A stretch of 64,000 nt of DNA from Luteimonas cucumeris (GTDB lineage Bacteria > Pseudomonadota > Gammaproteobacteria > Xanthomonadales > Xanthomonadaceae), in NCBI RefSeq assembly GCF_007830035.1, contig NZ_VLKN01000005.1:1-64000 (forward strand), given 5' to 3'. Every line of letters starts with the position of its first letter. The first letter of the stretch is position 1. The position numbers and the translations under genes were made by a program. Under the pieces are notes generated by a model. The model made no database searches and had not been told where the DNA came from. It was given only the letters and a program-made list of their open reading frames with translations. Positions 46,657-54,767 of the stretch are shown piece by piece.

Positions 46657-46740
46657 GCGCTTGTGGCCGGCAGCAGACCTGCGTTGCGGGCCTCATGCGG
46701 ATTTGCGTGTCGCCATCGACCGATGGCGAGCGTTGCCCGC

Positions 46741-47790
46741 CTAGAGCGCGGGCATCAGATCGCGGGTGAGCAGCTTGAACGTCAATGCATGCGGTTGCCG
46801 TTCGTTGTAGTTGGTCGTGGTGATCACCACGACGGCCTGCTTTTCGGGTAGCAGGAACACGGCATTGCCTCCCGCTCCGGCCATCGTCGGAGCGGTGATG
46901 ACGGCGTTGCCGTAGGGAATCTTCATCAGCCACCACAGGTAGCCATAGTCGGCGTCCTCGCGCGCGGTCGCCTGCGCGGACAGGGATTGGCGGACCCATT
47001 CCTCGGGCACCACCTGGCGCCCGCCAGCGCGGCCGCCATCCAGGTACAGCTGTCCGAGCTTCCACAGATCACGCGTGCGCAGGCCCAGCCCGCCGCCAGC
47101 CTGGGCCAGGCCCAAGGGCGAGAACTGCCAGGCCGGCGCCGCGATGCCCAGCGGATCGAACAGGCGACGCTGCGCATAGGCCTGCAGCGGCTCGCGCACC
47201 GCCGCCTGCACGACCTCGCCCAGGGTGGTCACGCCGGCGGTGCAATAGCGGAAGCTGCGACCATGGGGCGAATCGGCCGGCTTGGGCATCCAGGCCGGAA
47301 AGCCCTGCACCGGCAGGTCGGCGTAGAACTGCACCCAGTCCTCGACCAGGTACATCCGCTCCTCGTTGCCCCGGGAGAACTGGTTCTCGTCGTTGCATTC
47401 GACGATGGAGGACATCGTCAGCAGGTCCTCGACGTCGATGGCGTCCTTGCGCGCATCCGGATTCAGCATCTTCTGCCGGCGTGAAACGGGAAGGACATCG
47501 AAGATGCGGGTGGAGGCCCCGGCCAGGTGGCCATCGGCGATGGCCAGGCCGGCCAGCATTCCCGCGACCGTCTTCGTTACCGAACGCGTGTTCCGGCGTC
47601 CCTCCGCACCTTCCGCATCGAAATAATGTTCGTAGACGATCTTGCCGTGCCGGGCGACCAGGATGCTGGTGATCGCCTTGAACTCGCCTTGCTCGACCGC
47701 TTTCTGCGCCTGCTCGAAGCTGGCGGCATGGGCGGTGGCCGCGGTCAACAACGTCGCGGCCAAGCTGAAACAGGTCACTGCTCGATTCAT
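46741..47790 (-). CDS. Secreted serine hydrolase, class C beta-lactamase fold
   Basis: Periplasmic protein of 349 residues with a signal peptide (MNRAVTCFSLAATLLTAATAHA). The SxxK motif is SVTK (NTRSVTKTVAGML). The second motif, normally YxN, reads RYCTAG, and the third region is GAGGNAVFLLPEK. The family includes penicillin-binding-like esterases and peptidases; the changed second motif argues against true beta-lactamase activity. GGGGAG precedes the ATG. The AraC gene 27 bases upstream runs in the same direction and may regulate it. Confidence 0.87.
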   Translation of the reverse strand: MNRAVTCFSLAATLLTAATAHAASFEQAQKAVEQGEFKAITSILVARHGKIVYEHYFDAEGAEGRRNTRSVTKTVAGMLAGLAIADGHLAGASTRIFDVLPVSRRQKMLNPDARKDAIDVEDLLTMSSIVECNDENQFSRGNEERMYLVEDWVQFYADLPVQGFPAWMPKPADSPHGRSFRYCTAGVTTLGEVVQAAVREPLQAYAQRRLFDPLGIAAPAWQFSPLGLAQAGGGLGLRTRDLWKLGQLYLDGGRAGGRQVVPEEWVRQSLSAQATAREDADYGYLWWLMKIPYGNAVITAPTMAGAGGNAVFLLPEKQAVVVITTTNYNERQPHALTFKLLTRDLMPAL

Positions 47791-47817
47791 CGGACTCCCC
47801 TTGGTCCGACAACGCTA

Positions 47818-48675
47818 TCACCGCGCGAGGCGGGCATCTTGTATCCGCGAAACCTCGACGCGACCCAGCGCCAGCCGGCGGAATGCGCCGGGCGTCATGC
47901 CGAACTCGGCAACGAAACAGCGGTGCAGATGGCTTTCGTCGACAAAGCCCAGCGTCGACGCAGCGCGCGACAGGGTGCGCCGCTGGGCGATGAGCGAAAC
48001 CGCCTTGTGGAGCCGGCGCTTGCGCAGGTAATCGCTTGGTGCGATGCCGTAGCGCTTGCGAAACGCCCGCGCCAGATAGACCGGATGGAAATCGGCGATC
48101 GCCGCGAGTTCCTTGAGCGTAGGCGGTGCGTCCGAGTCGTCCTCGAGCCGATCCAGCACGCGTTGCAGCGGATGACCGGCGCCCATCGCGGCCGGTTTCG
48201 AAGGCGCGTCCGCCAACAGTTCGCTGAAGATCGATTCGATCGCCAGCGGCGAGCTGCTTTCCCAGCCCCATACCTCGCGCAGCAGTCGCATCGACCGCGC
48301 CAGCGACTGGCGGGGCAGTCGCACGGACTTGTCGCCGATGCGAACGCCATCGCAAAGTCGTTCGTACGCGGCAGCGGGCATGGTCAAGGTGAGAAACAGG
48401 CCGTGACGCGAGCGGAAGCGGTCGCGATGCTCCGTTCCCGGCGGGTTGAGGACAAGTGCGGGCTCGGCACAGACCGCAGGCATGCCTGAAGCGTCGCTCA
48501 CGTAATGTCCGGCAAGCAGCAGCACCAGATGCATGTCGGCATGCTGGTGCCGGTGGATATCGTGTTCGGGAATGGTCGGGCGCAGCTGCGCGATCGCGAG
48601 TTCGTGCGTCGCCTGCTGGCACAACGCAAGACCTCGTACACCGATTTCGGTTGCGCGCGGGGCGTGGCTCGACAT
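47818..48675 (-). CDS. AraC-family transcriptional regulator
   Basis: DNA-binding regulator of 285 residues. The N-terminal cupin-like sensor (HDIHRHQHADMHLVLLLAG, PPGTEHRDRF) is followed by the two-HTH AraC domain at about 175-270: LKELAAIADFHPVYLARAFRKRYG, then LSRAASTLGFVDESHLHRCF and FGMTPGAFRR. It precedes the serine hydrolase gene, its likely co-transcribed neighbour or target. The ligand is unknown. Confidence 0.92.
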   Translation of the reverse strand: MSSHAPRATEIGVRGLALCQQATHELAIAQLRPTIPEHDIHRHQHADMHLVLLLAGHYVSDASGMPAVCAEPALVLNPPGTEHRDRFRSRHGLFLTLTMPAAAYERLCDGVRIGDKSVRLPRQSLARSMRLLREVWGWESSSPLAIESIFSELLADAPSKPAAMGAGHPLQRVLDRLEDDSDAPPTLKELAAIADFHPVYLARAFRKRYGIAPSDYLRKRRLHKAVSLIAQRRTLSRAASTLGFVDESHLHRCFVAEFGMTPGAFRRLALGRVEVSRIQDARLAR

Positions 48676-48939
48676 GATGGTGTCCTGCGGATGGCTCAGA
48701 ATGCCATGCGCAGCATGGCCGGGGTAAGGTCATCGGATGCAGCCGGGGTTTGCCTCAACTCATGCAAAAAAACCGACGCGCTGCGCTTATCGGGCGACAT
48801 CCCGTGAGAGCGGTGGACGCAGTCATCAAAGGCATGGCGTCGTTGGCCTGCCGAAGATTGCATGGAGCCTCGCAAGCCAGGCGCCACCGCTCACGCCATG
48901 CACACGCGGTTGGATAACACGGACATCCCGCTACCCGAG

Positions 48940-49683
48940 ATGACCGTGAACAGACTATTCCTGCTTGCCGCCACCGCGCTGATAGCCGGCGCGCCGCTGG
49001 CGTCGCATGCGCAAGCCGCCATTTCGATGTTCAACGGCACCTGCCCGGGCGGCCTCGAGATCCACGCCGACGAAGGCGGACCGGTCTACGTCAACGGCCG
49101 CGAAACCAGACTGCAGCGGTTCAACGACAAGTACATCGAGGCTCGCGACGCGGGCAGCAGCGTCACGTTGTCGATCACCCGCTCGCCCGATGACTCGCTC
49201 GCCGTGTCGTACACCGGCAAGGGCGGCGCCAATGGCGTGTGCTCCATTGCAAACTCATCAAGTTCCGAGCCGGCATCGACCAATGGCAGTCCCGACCCCG
49301 AGGTGACCTGCGAATCGCGCGGGCAAGGACAAAACGAATGCGACATGGACACGCGCGGCGACATCCGGCTGGTGCGCCAGCTGAGCAAGACGCCGTGCGT
49401 GCAGGGCCAGAACTGGGGTCTCTACCACCATTCGGTCTGGGTCAAGGACGGTTGCCGTGCCGTGTTCCGCAACATGTCCGGCGGCGGCCATCCGTCGCAC
49501 CACTCATCGGCAGCCATCGGCCCCGGCGCCGAACTGCTCGGCGCCTGCAACACCAGGGCCGGCGACAGCGGCGCCCTGATCACGCGGGTGCCCGTCAACG
49601 AGGACGTGACCGAGCTGATCGTCGATTACCCCGATGGCCGCTACCTGTCATGGCACGCAACGACGGCATGGTGCTGTCGTTGA
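48940..49683 (+). CDS. DUF3011 secreted protein
   Basis: Exported 247-residue protein. The ATG at 48940 gives a signal peptide (MTVNRLFLLAATALIAGAPLASHAQA); an earlier in-frame ATG would add 26 residues ahead of it. The C-terminal half is a DUF3011 domain with six or more cysteines: VTCESRGQGQNECDMDTRG, LVRQLSKTPCVQGQNWG, VWVKDGCRAVF. Cysteines likely form disulfides in the periplasm. Binding to carbohydrate or lipid has been proposed for similar folds, but nothing here decides it. Confidence 0.82.
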   Translation: MTVNRLFLLAATALIAGAPLASHAQAAISMFNGTCPGGLEIHADEGGPVYVNGRETRLQRFNDKYIEARDAGSSVTLSITRSPDDSLAVSYTGKGGANGVCSIANSSSSEPASTNGSPDPEVTCESRGQGQNECDMDTRGDIRLVRQLSKTPCVQGQNWGLYHHSVWVKDGCRAVFRNMSGGGHPSHHSSAAIGPGAELLGACNTRAGDSGALITRVPVNEDVTELIVDYPDGRYLSWHATTAWCCR

Positions 49684-49727
49684 CCCGGATCCGGGCCAGG
49701 TAATCCGATCGACAGGACTTGGGGACC

Positions 49728-49802
49728 GTAGGCCGGGTTGGTTTCATCAACCCAGCGCATGCGGCTTGGGGGTGCCGGGTTGGTGGAGCCAACCCAACCT
49801 AC
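49728..49802. repeat. Palindromic interspersed repeat (family D)
   Basis: Starts GTAGGCCGGGTTGG, contains TTCATCAACCCAGCGCATG and ends GGTGGAGCCAACCCAACCTAC. The two halves form an imperfect hairpin. The second copy at 54336-54411 agrees at most positions. Confidence 0.75.
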
Positions 49803-49854
49803 AGCCGGGCTTGATGGCCGAATTCGGCCATCATCGGAACCACGGCGAGGCGTT

Positions 49855-51171
49855 CTAGCAGGCGTTCGGTGTCACCCGGACGGCGAATGTCACGTCGAAT
49901 CCGCCGCGATGGTCGCGTATCGTCCTGGAATACGCTGTTGCCGGCACCTGCACCACATGGATGGCGCCCGGCGTGCGCGCGGGAACCAGCGCCGCGACCA
50001 GGCGTTCGCCCGGGTTGCCGCATACGCGTAGGGTTTTCGTCGACTCTCGGGACACGCTTGTCCGCGCCGAGCTCGAGAAGTCCGAACGAAACAGTACGAA
50101 AGGCACCACGGATGGCGCACTGGCGGACGGTGTCGCCGTAATCTCGATCAGATGACTTCGACTCGCACCGCGCTGGCAGGGCGTACCGGCGATATGCAGC
50201 GTGTTCTCCGCGCTGTCCCGTCCCACCCAGTTGCCAAGCAGCCGCCCGGAAGCCACGTAACTCGGATCCAGATCGCGCGACAGGTGCAGCAGGCGACACC
50301 ATTCATGCCGGGTCGCTAGTTTCGCGTGATGCCTGGCCTGGGCCCAGTCACCATCGCCGCCGCCGTCCAGATTCATCCGTCCTGCGCCGTCGAAGTTGCG
50401 GGAACTCGTGCCTTCGCTGCGCGAGTCGCCGTGACGCAGGCACACGTTCTCCGCGCTGGAGATGTTGCAGCTCTCCGCAACGAGCGGGCACCGCTGGTCG
50501 CCCGGATGACGCGGCGCCCCCGATGTCATCAGGCCGCGGTACTCCCTGGGCTGCGGCGTGCTGATGATGCCGCGTGGATCCCTGACGATCGGAACGGCGG
50601 AAGACACCTTTCCGTCGGCATCGACGGGCAGACGTACGCTGAGAGGTTTCTGGGCGTCTCCTTCGACATAAGCGACGTCATCAAACAGAATCGAATACGG
50701 CGTCGGCAAGGTCCACAGGCCCAATCCGGAATCCAGCAGGCGACCGCGGATGCCCAGGCCCTGCGGCGGCGTCGGGATCCAGTTCGAATGCGAATAGAAG
50801 TCCTGGACGCCATGCAGGATGTGTCCGAACAGGCGCGCCGCACGGTTGGGGTCGTCCGCGCTCGGCGATCGCAGCGCGCCGACCACCTCCTCGTAACGCA
50901 GATTGATGTACGCCGCGCTGTCGCGGAAGCGGCAGTTCTGCGCATGCCGCTCGGCCAGGTTCTCCGCGGCATCCTCATCCTCGTCGAGATTGCCGGCGAC
51001 GATGGTGTCCAGCACATTCCCGGCCATGAACGGAAACGCGTTGCGCGTAATCCGCTCGTGGATGCCGCTTCCGAACGCCGGCGCCTCACGCATCCCGCCG
51101 AGCATCCCTGCGATCAGGATGGAAAGGGCCATGCCGACGGGAACCGCCGTCTTCGACCTGGAAGCGTGCAT
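49855..51171 (-). CDS. Secreted Het-C / zinc phospholipase C-like protein
   Basis: Exported 438-residue protein with an N-terminal signal (SKTAVPVGMALSILIAGMLGG). The mature N-terminus reads GSGIHERITRNAF and, further on, FGHILHGVQDFYSHSNW, the paired His/Asp motifs of the Het-C and zinc-dependent phospholipase C-like fold. These would bind metal. The C-terminal ~200 residues (with several Cys) have no recognised domain. ATG at 51171 follows GAGGG; a longer frame to 51348 runs through repeat sequence and is rejected. Lipase activity is inference. Confidence 0.78.
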   Translation of the reverse strand: MHASRSKTAVPVGMALSILIAGMLGGMREAPAFGSGIHERITRNAFPFMAGNVLDTIVAGNLDEDEDAAENLAERHAQNCRFRDSAAYINLRYEEVVGALRSPSADDPNRAARLFGHILHGVQDFYSHSNWIPTPPQGLGIRGRLLDSGLGLWTLPTPYSILFDDVAYVEGDAQKPLSVRLPVDADGKVSSAVPIVRDPRGIISTPQPREYRGLMTSGAPRHPGDQRCPLVAESCNISSAENVCLRHGDSRSEGTSSRNFDGAGRMNLDGGGDGDWAQARHHAKLATRHEWCRLLHLSRDLDPSYVASGRLLGNWVGRDSAENTLHIAGTPCQRGASRSHLIEITATPSASAPSVVPFVLFRSDFSSSARTSVSRESTKTLRVCGNPGERLVAALVPARTPGAIHVVQVPATAYSRTIRDHRGGFDVTFAVRVTPNAC

Positions 51172-51284
51172 CTTGGACCCTCGCCGTGGCTTGTTGTCAG
51201 CGAACGGCGGCCATGGCGTCTTGCGGCCATCGGGCATGCCTATGCGCTTGCCACCACAGTCGCGAGAGCCGGCACACAGTGTGC

Positions 51285-51374
51285 GTAGGGCGCAATAAGC
51301 GAAGCGCATTGCGCCGCATGCCATCTGAAGGTCACGACTCCGGCGCATTACGCCTGCGGCTAATGCGCCCTACG
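51285..51374. repeat. Palindromic interspersed repeat (family C)
   Basis: GTAGGGCGCAATAAGCGAAG ... CATTGCGCCGCATG ... CGGCGCATTACGC ... GGCTAATGCGCCCTACG. Ends are complementary. It is shared with 57699-57786 and, diverged, 19790-19870. Its right edge includes the stop codon of arsN2 (51370-51372). Confidence 0.8.
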
Positions 51375-51828
51375 GAACTATGCCAGTCATCAATCCCTGC
51401 AGCGGCTTCCACATGAAGTGCGACGACGCCGGGCACAGGCCGGAAAACTGGGCCGTGCTGGCGACGCCGCGCGGCGCGTTGCCGCGTTCGGCCGCGGCAT
51501 AACCGTGGCCGATAAAGAATTCCGATGCATCGGTGGTCAGCAGGTACAGCGCGGCATGGCCGAGTTCGCGCGCGCGCTGCTCGGCCACGGCCACCAGTGC
51601 GGTGCCCAGCCCTCCTCCACGCGCCTCCGCGTCCACCGCGAGCGAGCGCAGCAGCGCGGCATCCCCGCAGTCCTCGATGGCGACGCAGCCGAGCAGACGG
51701 CCGCCATCGATCGCACCCAGAAACCTTGCGCGGGCCTGGTCGAGATCGGCGGTGGGCAGGCTGTTCGCGCGCAGCAGGCGGGCGACGGATTCATCGAAAT
51801 CGATCGGGTGGATCCGATACACGATCAC
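51370..51828 (-). CDS. arsN2: GNAT acetyltransferase of the ars operon (ArsN2 type)
   Basis: The 152-residue product starts with GTG at 51828, overlapping the acr3 stop by four bases (GTGA); a second GTG is two codons later. GNAT features: LLGCVAIEDCGDAALLRSLAVDAEARGGGLGTALV, where RGGGLG is the acetyl-CoA loop. The C-terminal block STAQFSGLCPASSHFM is, to my knowledge, characteristic of ArsN2, a family tied to arsenic operons. ArsN1-type enzymes acetylate arsenic-containing antibiotics such as phosphinothricin analogues; the substrate of ArsN2 is less certain. The stop codon lies inside a family C repeat. Confidence 0.82.
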   Translation of the reverse strand: MIVYRIHPIDFDESVARLLRANSLPTADLDQARARFLGAIDGGRLLGCVAIEDCGDAALLRSLAVDAEARGGGLGTALVAVAEQRARELGHAALYLLTTDASEFFIGHGYAAAERGNAPRGVASTAQFSGLCPASSHFMWKPLQGLMTGIVP

Positions 51829-52892
51829 CTCGCCTGGATGGCGCGCCGAGCGCCGTCGCAGTACCACGCGCGGCTCGCGTTGACGATGGCCACCACCGAC
51901 AGCATCACCGGTACTTCGATCAGCACGCCGACCACGGTGGCCAGCGCGGCGCCGGACTGGATGCCGAACAGTCCCACGGCCGCAGCCACGGCCAGTTCGA
52001 AGAAGTTGCTGGCACCGATCAGCGCGGACGGGCCGGCCACGTCGTGGGCCACGCCCAGGCGCCGGTTGAGCAGATAGGCCAGCCCCGAGTTGAAGTAGAC
52101 CTGGATCAGGATCGGCACCGCGAGGATGGCGATGACCAGCGGCTGCTCGATGATCTGCCGGCCCTGGAAGCCGAACAGCAGCACCAGCATGGCCAGCAGT
52201 GCGACCAGCGACAGCGGCGAAAGCCTCGCGAGCAACCGCTGCAGTCGCGCCTCGCCGCCGCGGGCCAGGATCCAGCGGCGCAGGCCCATCGCCACGGCCA
52301 TCGGCACCAGGATGTACAGGCCCACCGACAGCGCCAGCGTGTCCCAGGGCACGGCGATGGAGGACAGGCCCAGCAGCAGCGCCACCAGCGGCGCGAATGC
52401 CACCACCATGATCGCGTCGTTGAGCGCGACCTGGCTGAGGGTGAAGTTGGCGTCGCCGCGGCACAGGTGGCTCCACACGAACACCATCGCCGTGCACGGA
52501 GCCGCCGCCAGCAGGATCAACCCGGCCATGTAGGAATCGATCTGGTCGGCCGGCAGCCAGTCGACGAACACGTGCTTCAGGAAGAACCAGCCGAGCAGCG
52601 CCATCGAGAACGGCTTCACCGCCCAGTTGATGAACAGCGTTACGCCGATGCCGCGCCAGTGCCGGCCCACCTGGCGCATCGCGCCGAAGTCGACCTTCAG
52701 CAGCATCGGGATGATCATCAGCCAGATCAGCACCGCCACCGGCAGGTTGATCTTCGCCACTTCCCACGCGCCCATCCGCGCGAAGGCACCCGGAAATGCG
52801 TGGCCAAGACCGGTGCCGACCAGGATGCACAGGGCGACCCATGCGGTCAGGTAACGCTCGAACAGCCCCATGCGCGGTGCTGGCTCAGTCAT
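51825..52892 (-). CDS. acr3: Arsenite efflux pump, ACR3 family
   Basis: Inner-membrane exporter of As(OH)3 or arsenite with 355 residues and ten predicted helices. The essential Cys of ACR3 is Cys133 in AAAPCTAMVFVWSHL, and the conserved Glu is in GASNFFELAVA. ACR3 differs from ArsB in size and in this Cys motif. The start at 52892 (MTEPAPRM) overlaps arsC by eight bases. Confidence 0.94.
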   Translation of the reverse strand: MTEPAPRMGLFERYLTAWVALCILVGTGLGHAFPGAFARMGAWEVAKINLPVAVLIWLMIIPMLLKVDFGAMRQVGRHWRGIGVTLFINWAVKPFSMALLGWFFLKHVFVDWLPADQIDSYMAGLILLAAAPCTAMVFVWSHLCRGDANFTLSQVALNDAIMVVAFAPLVALLLGLSSIAVPWDTLALSVGLYILVPMAVAMGLRRWILARGGEARLQRLLARLSPLSLVALLAMLVLLFGFQGRQIIEQPLVIAILAVPILIQVYFNSGLAYLLNRRLGVAHDVAGPSALIGASNFFELAVAAAVGLFGIQSGAALATVVGVLIEVPVMLSVVAIVNASRAWYCDGARRAIQAR

Positions 52893-53412
52893 GCGCCACC
52901 GCCTCGTCTTCCGGCTCGACGAAGCCGATCCGGTCCAGCGCATTCTTCAGGGCGGCGCGGTCTTCCCACACATTTGCCGGCAGGGCCAGCAGTGCGAGCA
53001 GGCGCGCCTTGACGATGCGATGCGCCTGGCGGAACGCCTCGCGTTTTTCCTCGTCGTCGCCTTGCACCGCGGCCGGATCGGGCAATCCCCAGTGCGTGCG
53101 CAAAAAGTCACCGAACACCACCGGGCAGGTTTCGGCCGCCGCCGAGTCGCAGACGGTCACCACCAGGTCCATCGGCGCCGCGTCCGCCGTGGCGAACTCG
53201 TCCCAGGACTTGCTGCGCAGGCCGGCGGTAGGGATGCCTTCGGCCGCCAACTGCTCCAGCGCAAGGCGATTGACCGTGCCGGTCGGCTGGCTGCCGGCGC
53301 TGAACACTTCGAAGCGATGGCCGGCCCAGGCGCGCAGCGTGGCTTCGGCCAGGACGCTGCGCGCGGAGTTGCCGGTGCACAGGAACAGGATGCGATGACG
53401 ATGCGAATTCAT
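52885..53412 (-). CDS. arsC: Arsenate reductase, low-molecular-weight phosphatase type
   Basis: Reduces As(V) to As(III) for export. The 175-residue product has the P-loop CTGNSARS with catalytic Cys12, and the later CDSAAAETCPVVFGD with a second pair of Cys that could carry the disulfide cascade, as in thioredoxin-coupled ArsC. The start MNSHRHRILF lies eight bases beyond arsI. The two thioredoxins in this window could serve as electron donors, which is inference. Confidence 0.93.
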   Translation of the reverse strand: MNSHRHRILFLCTGNSARSVLAEATLRAWAGHRFEVFSAGSQPTGTVNRLALEQLAAEGIPTAGLRSKSWDEFATADAAPMDLVVTVCDSAAAETCPVVFGDFLRTHWGLPDPAAVQGDDEEKREAFRQAHRIVKARLLALLALPANVWEDRAALKNALDRIGFVEPEDEAVAHD

Positions 53413-53420
53413 GGCAGGCC

Positions 53421-53909
53421 TCAGCAGCAAGCCGACTGCGGAGCGCAGCAGGGCATGCCCTGTTCGACCTTGGGCTTCATCTCGCCGGGCTTCGGCGTGC
53501 AGGCGGCGCCATCGGTCGCGCAGGCGGCATCGCCGGCGTGGTAGGTGGTGGCGTCGCCCAGCGTGTGGAAGGTTTCCCAGCGCGTGCCCTGCGGGTCTTC
53601 GGTCCAGTATTTGTCCGAGCGCGCGTAGCAGCAGATGGTGGCTTCTTCGGGGACGACACTGCCGCCGGCGGCATCGAGGCGCCGGCCCAGATCCTGCAGC
53701 GCATCGGCATCGGCGGCCTGGATGCCGAGGTGATCGATGCCCGGCGCACGACCGGTATTGGAGATGGCGAAATTCACGCGCGGATCGTCCAGCATCCATT
53801 TGGCGTAGTCGGGCTTGTGCACGGTCGGCGGCGCGGCGAACAGGTGGGTGTAGAAGCGGATGCCGGCGTCGAGGTCGGTGACATTGAGGTGTACGTGGAA
53901 TCGGTTCAT
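53421..53909 (-). CDS. arsI: ArsI-type C-As lyase (VOC family, CadI/ArsI)
   Basis: Metal-dependent dioxygenase of the vicinal oxygen chelate fold, 162 residues, predicted to break the carbon-arsenic bond of methylated or aromatic arsenicals. MNRFHVHLNVTDLDAGIRFY is the VOC start; Cys93-Cys94 in ATICCYARSDKYW corresponds to the vicinal pair that ArsI uses to hold trivalent arsenical, and His/Glu metal ligands lie at GIDHLG and RWETFHTLGD. CadI, its cadmium relative, is an alternative, but operon context favours ArsI. Overlaps arsR by four bases. Confidence 0.88.
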   Translation of the reverse strand: MNRFHVHLNVTDLDAGIRFYTHLFAAPPTVHKPDYAKWMLDDPRVNFAISNTGRAPGIDHLGIQAADADALQDLGRRLDAAGGSVVPEEATICCYARSDKYWTEDPQGTRWETFHTLGDATTYHAGDAACATDGAACTPKPGEMKPKVEQGMPCCAPQSACC

Positions 53910-54244
53910 CGCGAGGCTTTCCTCTTGGGTGCGCAGGACTGGACGGGAGCACAGGTGGAAACACCGCCGCAGCAGTTCTCGGTCAGGTAGCCGAGCAGCG
54001 CGTCCATCTGCAGATAGTTGGCCCGCACGCGGATGACCCGGCCCTCGCGCTGGTCGTGGACCAGTGCAGCGGCGCGCAGGATGTTCAGGTGCGCGGTCAG
54101 CGTTGCCGCGGGGATGTCGAGCTGCTCGCGCAGCTCCCCCACCGCCAGGCCGTCGGGGCCGGCCTGCACCAGCAGGCGGAACGCGGCCAGCCGGGTCTCG
54201 TGGCTGAGCGCGGACAGTGACTTGAGTGCTGATGTTGTTTCCAT
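53906..54244 (-). CDS. arsR: ArsR-family arsenic-responsive repressor
   Basis: Winged-helix repressor of 112 residues: LKSLSALSHETRLAAFRLLV, LREQLDIPAATLTAHLNIL (recognition helix) and a C-terminus with Cys91-Cys92, Cys98 and Cys104 (NCCGGVSTC, QSC). Those cysteines are the probable As(III) site; this is unlike E. coli ArsR, where the site is in the DNA-binding helix, and resembles other C-terminal-Cys types. First gene of the arsR-arsI-arsC-acr3-arsN2 operon. Confidence 0.94.
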   Translation of the reverse strand: METTSALKSLSALSHETRLAAFRLLVQAGPDGLAVGELREQLDIPAATLTAHLNILRAAALVHDQREGRVIRVRANYLQMDALLGYLTENCCGGVSTCAPVQSCAPKRKASR

Positions 54245-54266
54245 ATTTCCAGAATATATGAAATAT
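54243..54266. promoter_or_regulatory. Putative ArsR operator
   Basis: ATATTTC at 54243-54249 and GAAATAT at 54260-54266 are perfect inverted arms with a 10-base AT-rich centre, beginning within the arsR start codon region. The stretch is far more AT-rich than its surroundings and likely overlaps the operon promoter. Confidence 0.7.
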
Positions 54267-54335
54267 AGAGGCCGTCAAGCCTTCGCGTGGTCATCGTCCT
54301 GCTTGACTGCGGGCGGCAGGATTTCAACCAGGACC

Positions 54336-54411
54336 GTAGGCTGGGTTGGCTTCATCAACCCAGCGCATGGCGGCAAGCGGATGCTGGGTTGGTGGAGCCA
54401 ACTCAGCCTAC
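54336..54411. repeat. Palindromic repeat family D, second copy
   Basis: GTAGGCTGGGTTGG ... TTCATCAACCCAGCGCATG ... GCTGGGTTGGTGGAGCCAACTCAGCCTAC, closely matching 49728-49802. Confidence 0.75.
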
Positions 54412-54491
54412 AGCCGGGCGCTGGCGAGTGCGGTCGCGGCTGGAAGTTGCTTCCACAAGAAGCGCACGCGCTTCGCAATGCCGCTGGCGCT

Positions 54492-54667
54492 ATCGGGAAT
54501 CCGTTTCGGGTCTTCCGTAAGGCGCCGAAGGTCTTCCGGAAGCCGATTTTCGCCTTCGCGAATGCGGAATTCGTCTTCGCGATAACCCGGTTTGCTTTCC
54601 CGAAGGCGAAAACCGGCTTCGCGAAAACCGGATTCGCCTTCCGGAAGGCATAAATCGCTTTCGCGAA
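54492..54667. repeat. Nine 8-bp palindromic sites at exactly 21-bp spacing
   Basis: Sites related to TTCSSGAA start at 54492 (ATCGGGAA), 54513 (TTCCGTAA), 54534 (TTCCGGAA), 54555 (TTCGCGAA), 54576 (TTCGCGAT), 54597 (TTCCCGAA), 54618 (TTCGCGAA), 54639 (TTCCGGAA) and 54660 (TTCGCGAA). Every spacing is 21 bases. The 13-base stretches between are less alike, rich in GCGAAAACCGG or GCGGAATTCG. Both strands are open in one frame across the array and would encode heptads of an FxKA type, but no start signal supports a gene. Confidence 0.85.
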
Positions 54668-54767
54668 GGGTCGCCGTGGCTTATTCAATACCGCACAGGA
54701 TTTCGCCGTATGGAAAAACGACAAACCGCCCGAAGGCGGCTTGGCGTGGAGATGCAGGTGGGTGCGA

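Noticed and set aside
46741-47790. True beta-lactamase
   Set aside because: The second motif is YCT rather than YxN and no KTG-type box is clear; kept as a general serine hydrolase.
54275-54724. 149-codon minus frame over the 21-bp array with FxKA heptads
   Set aside because: No ribosome-binding site, runs through a family D repeat, and the opposite strand is equally open; kept only as an alternative reading of the array.
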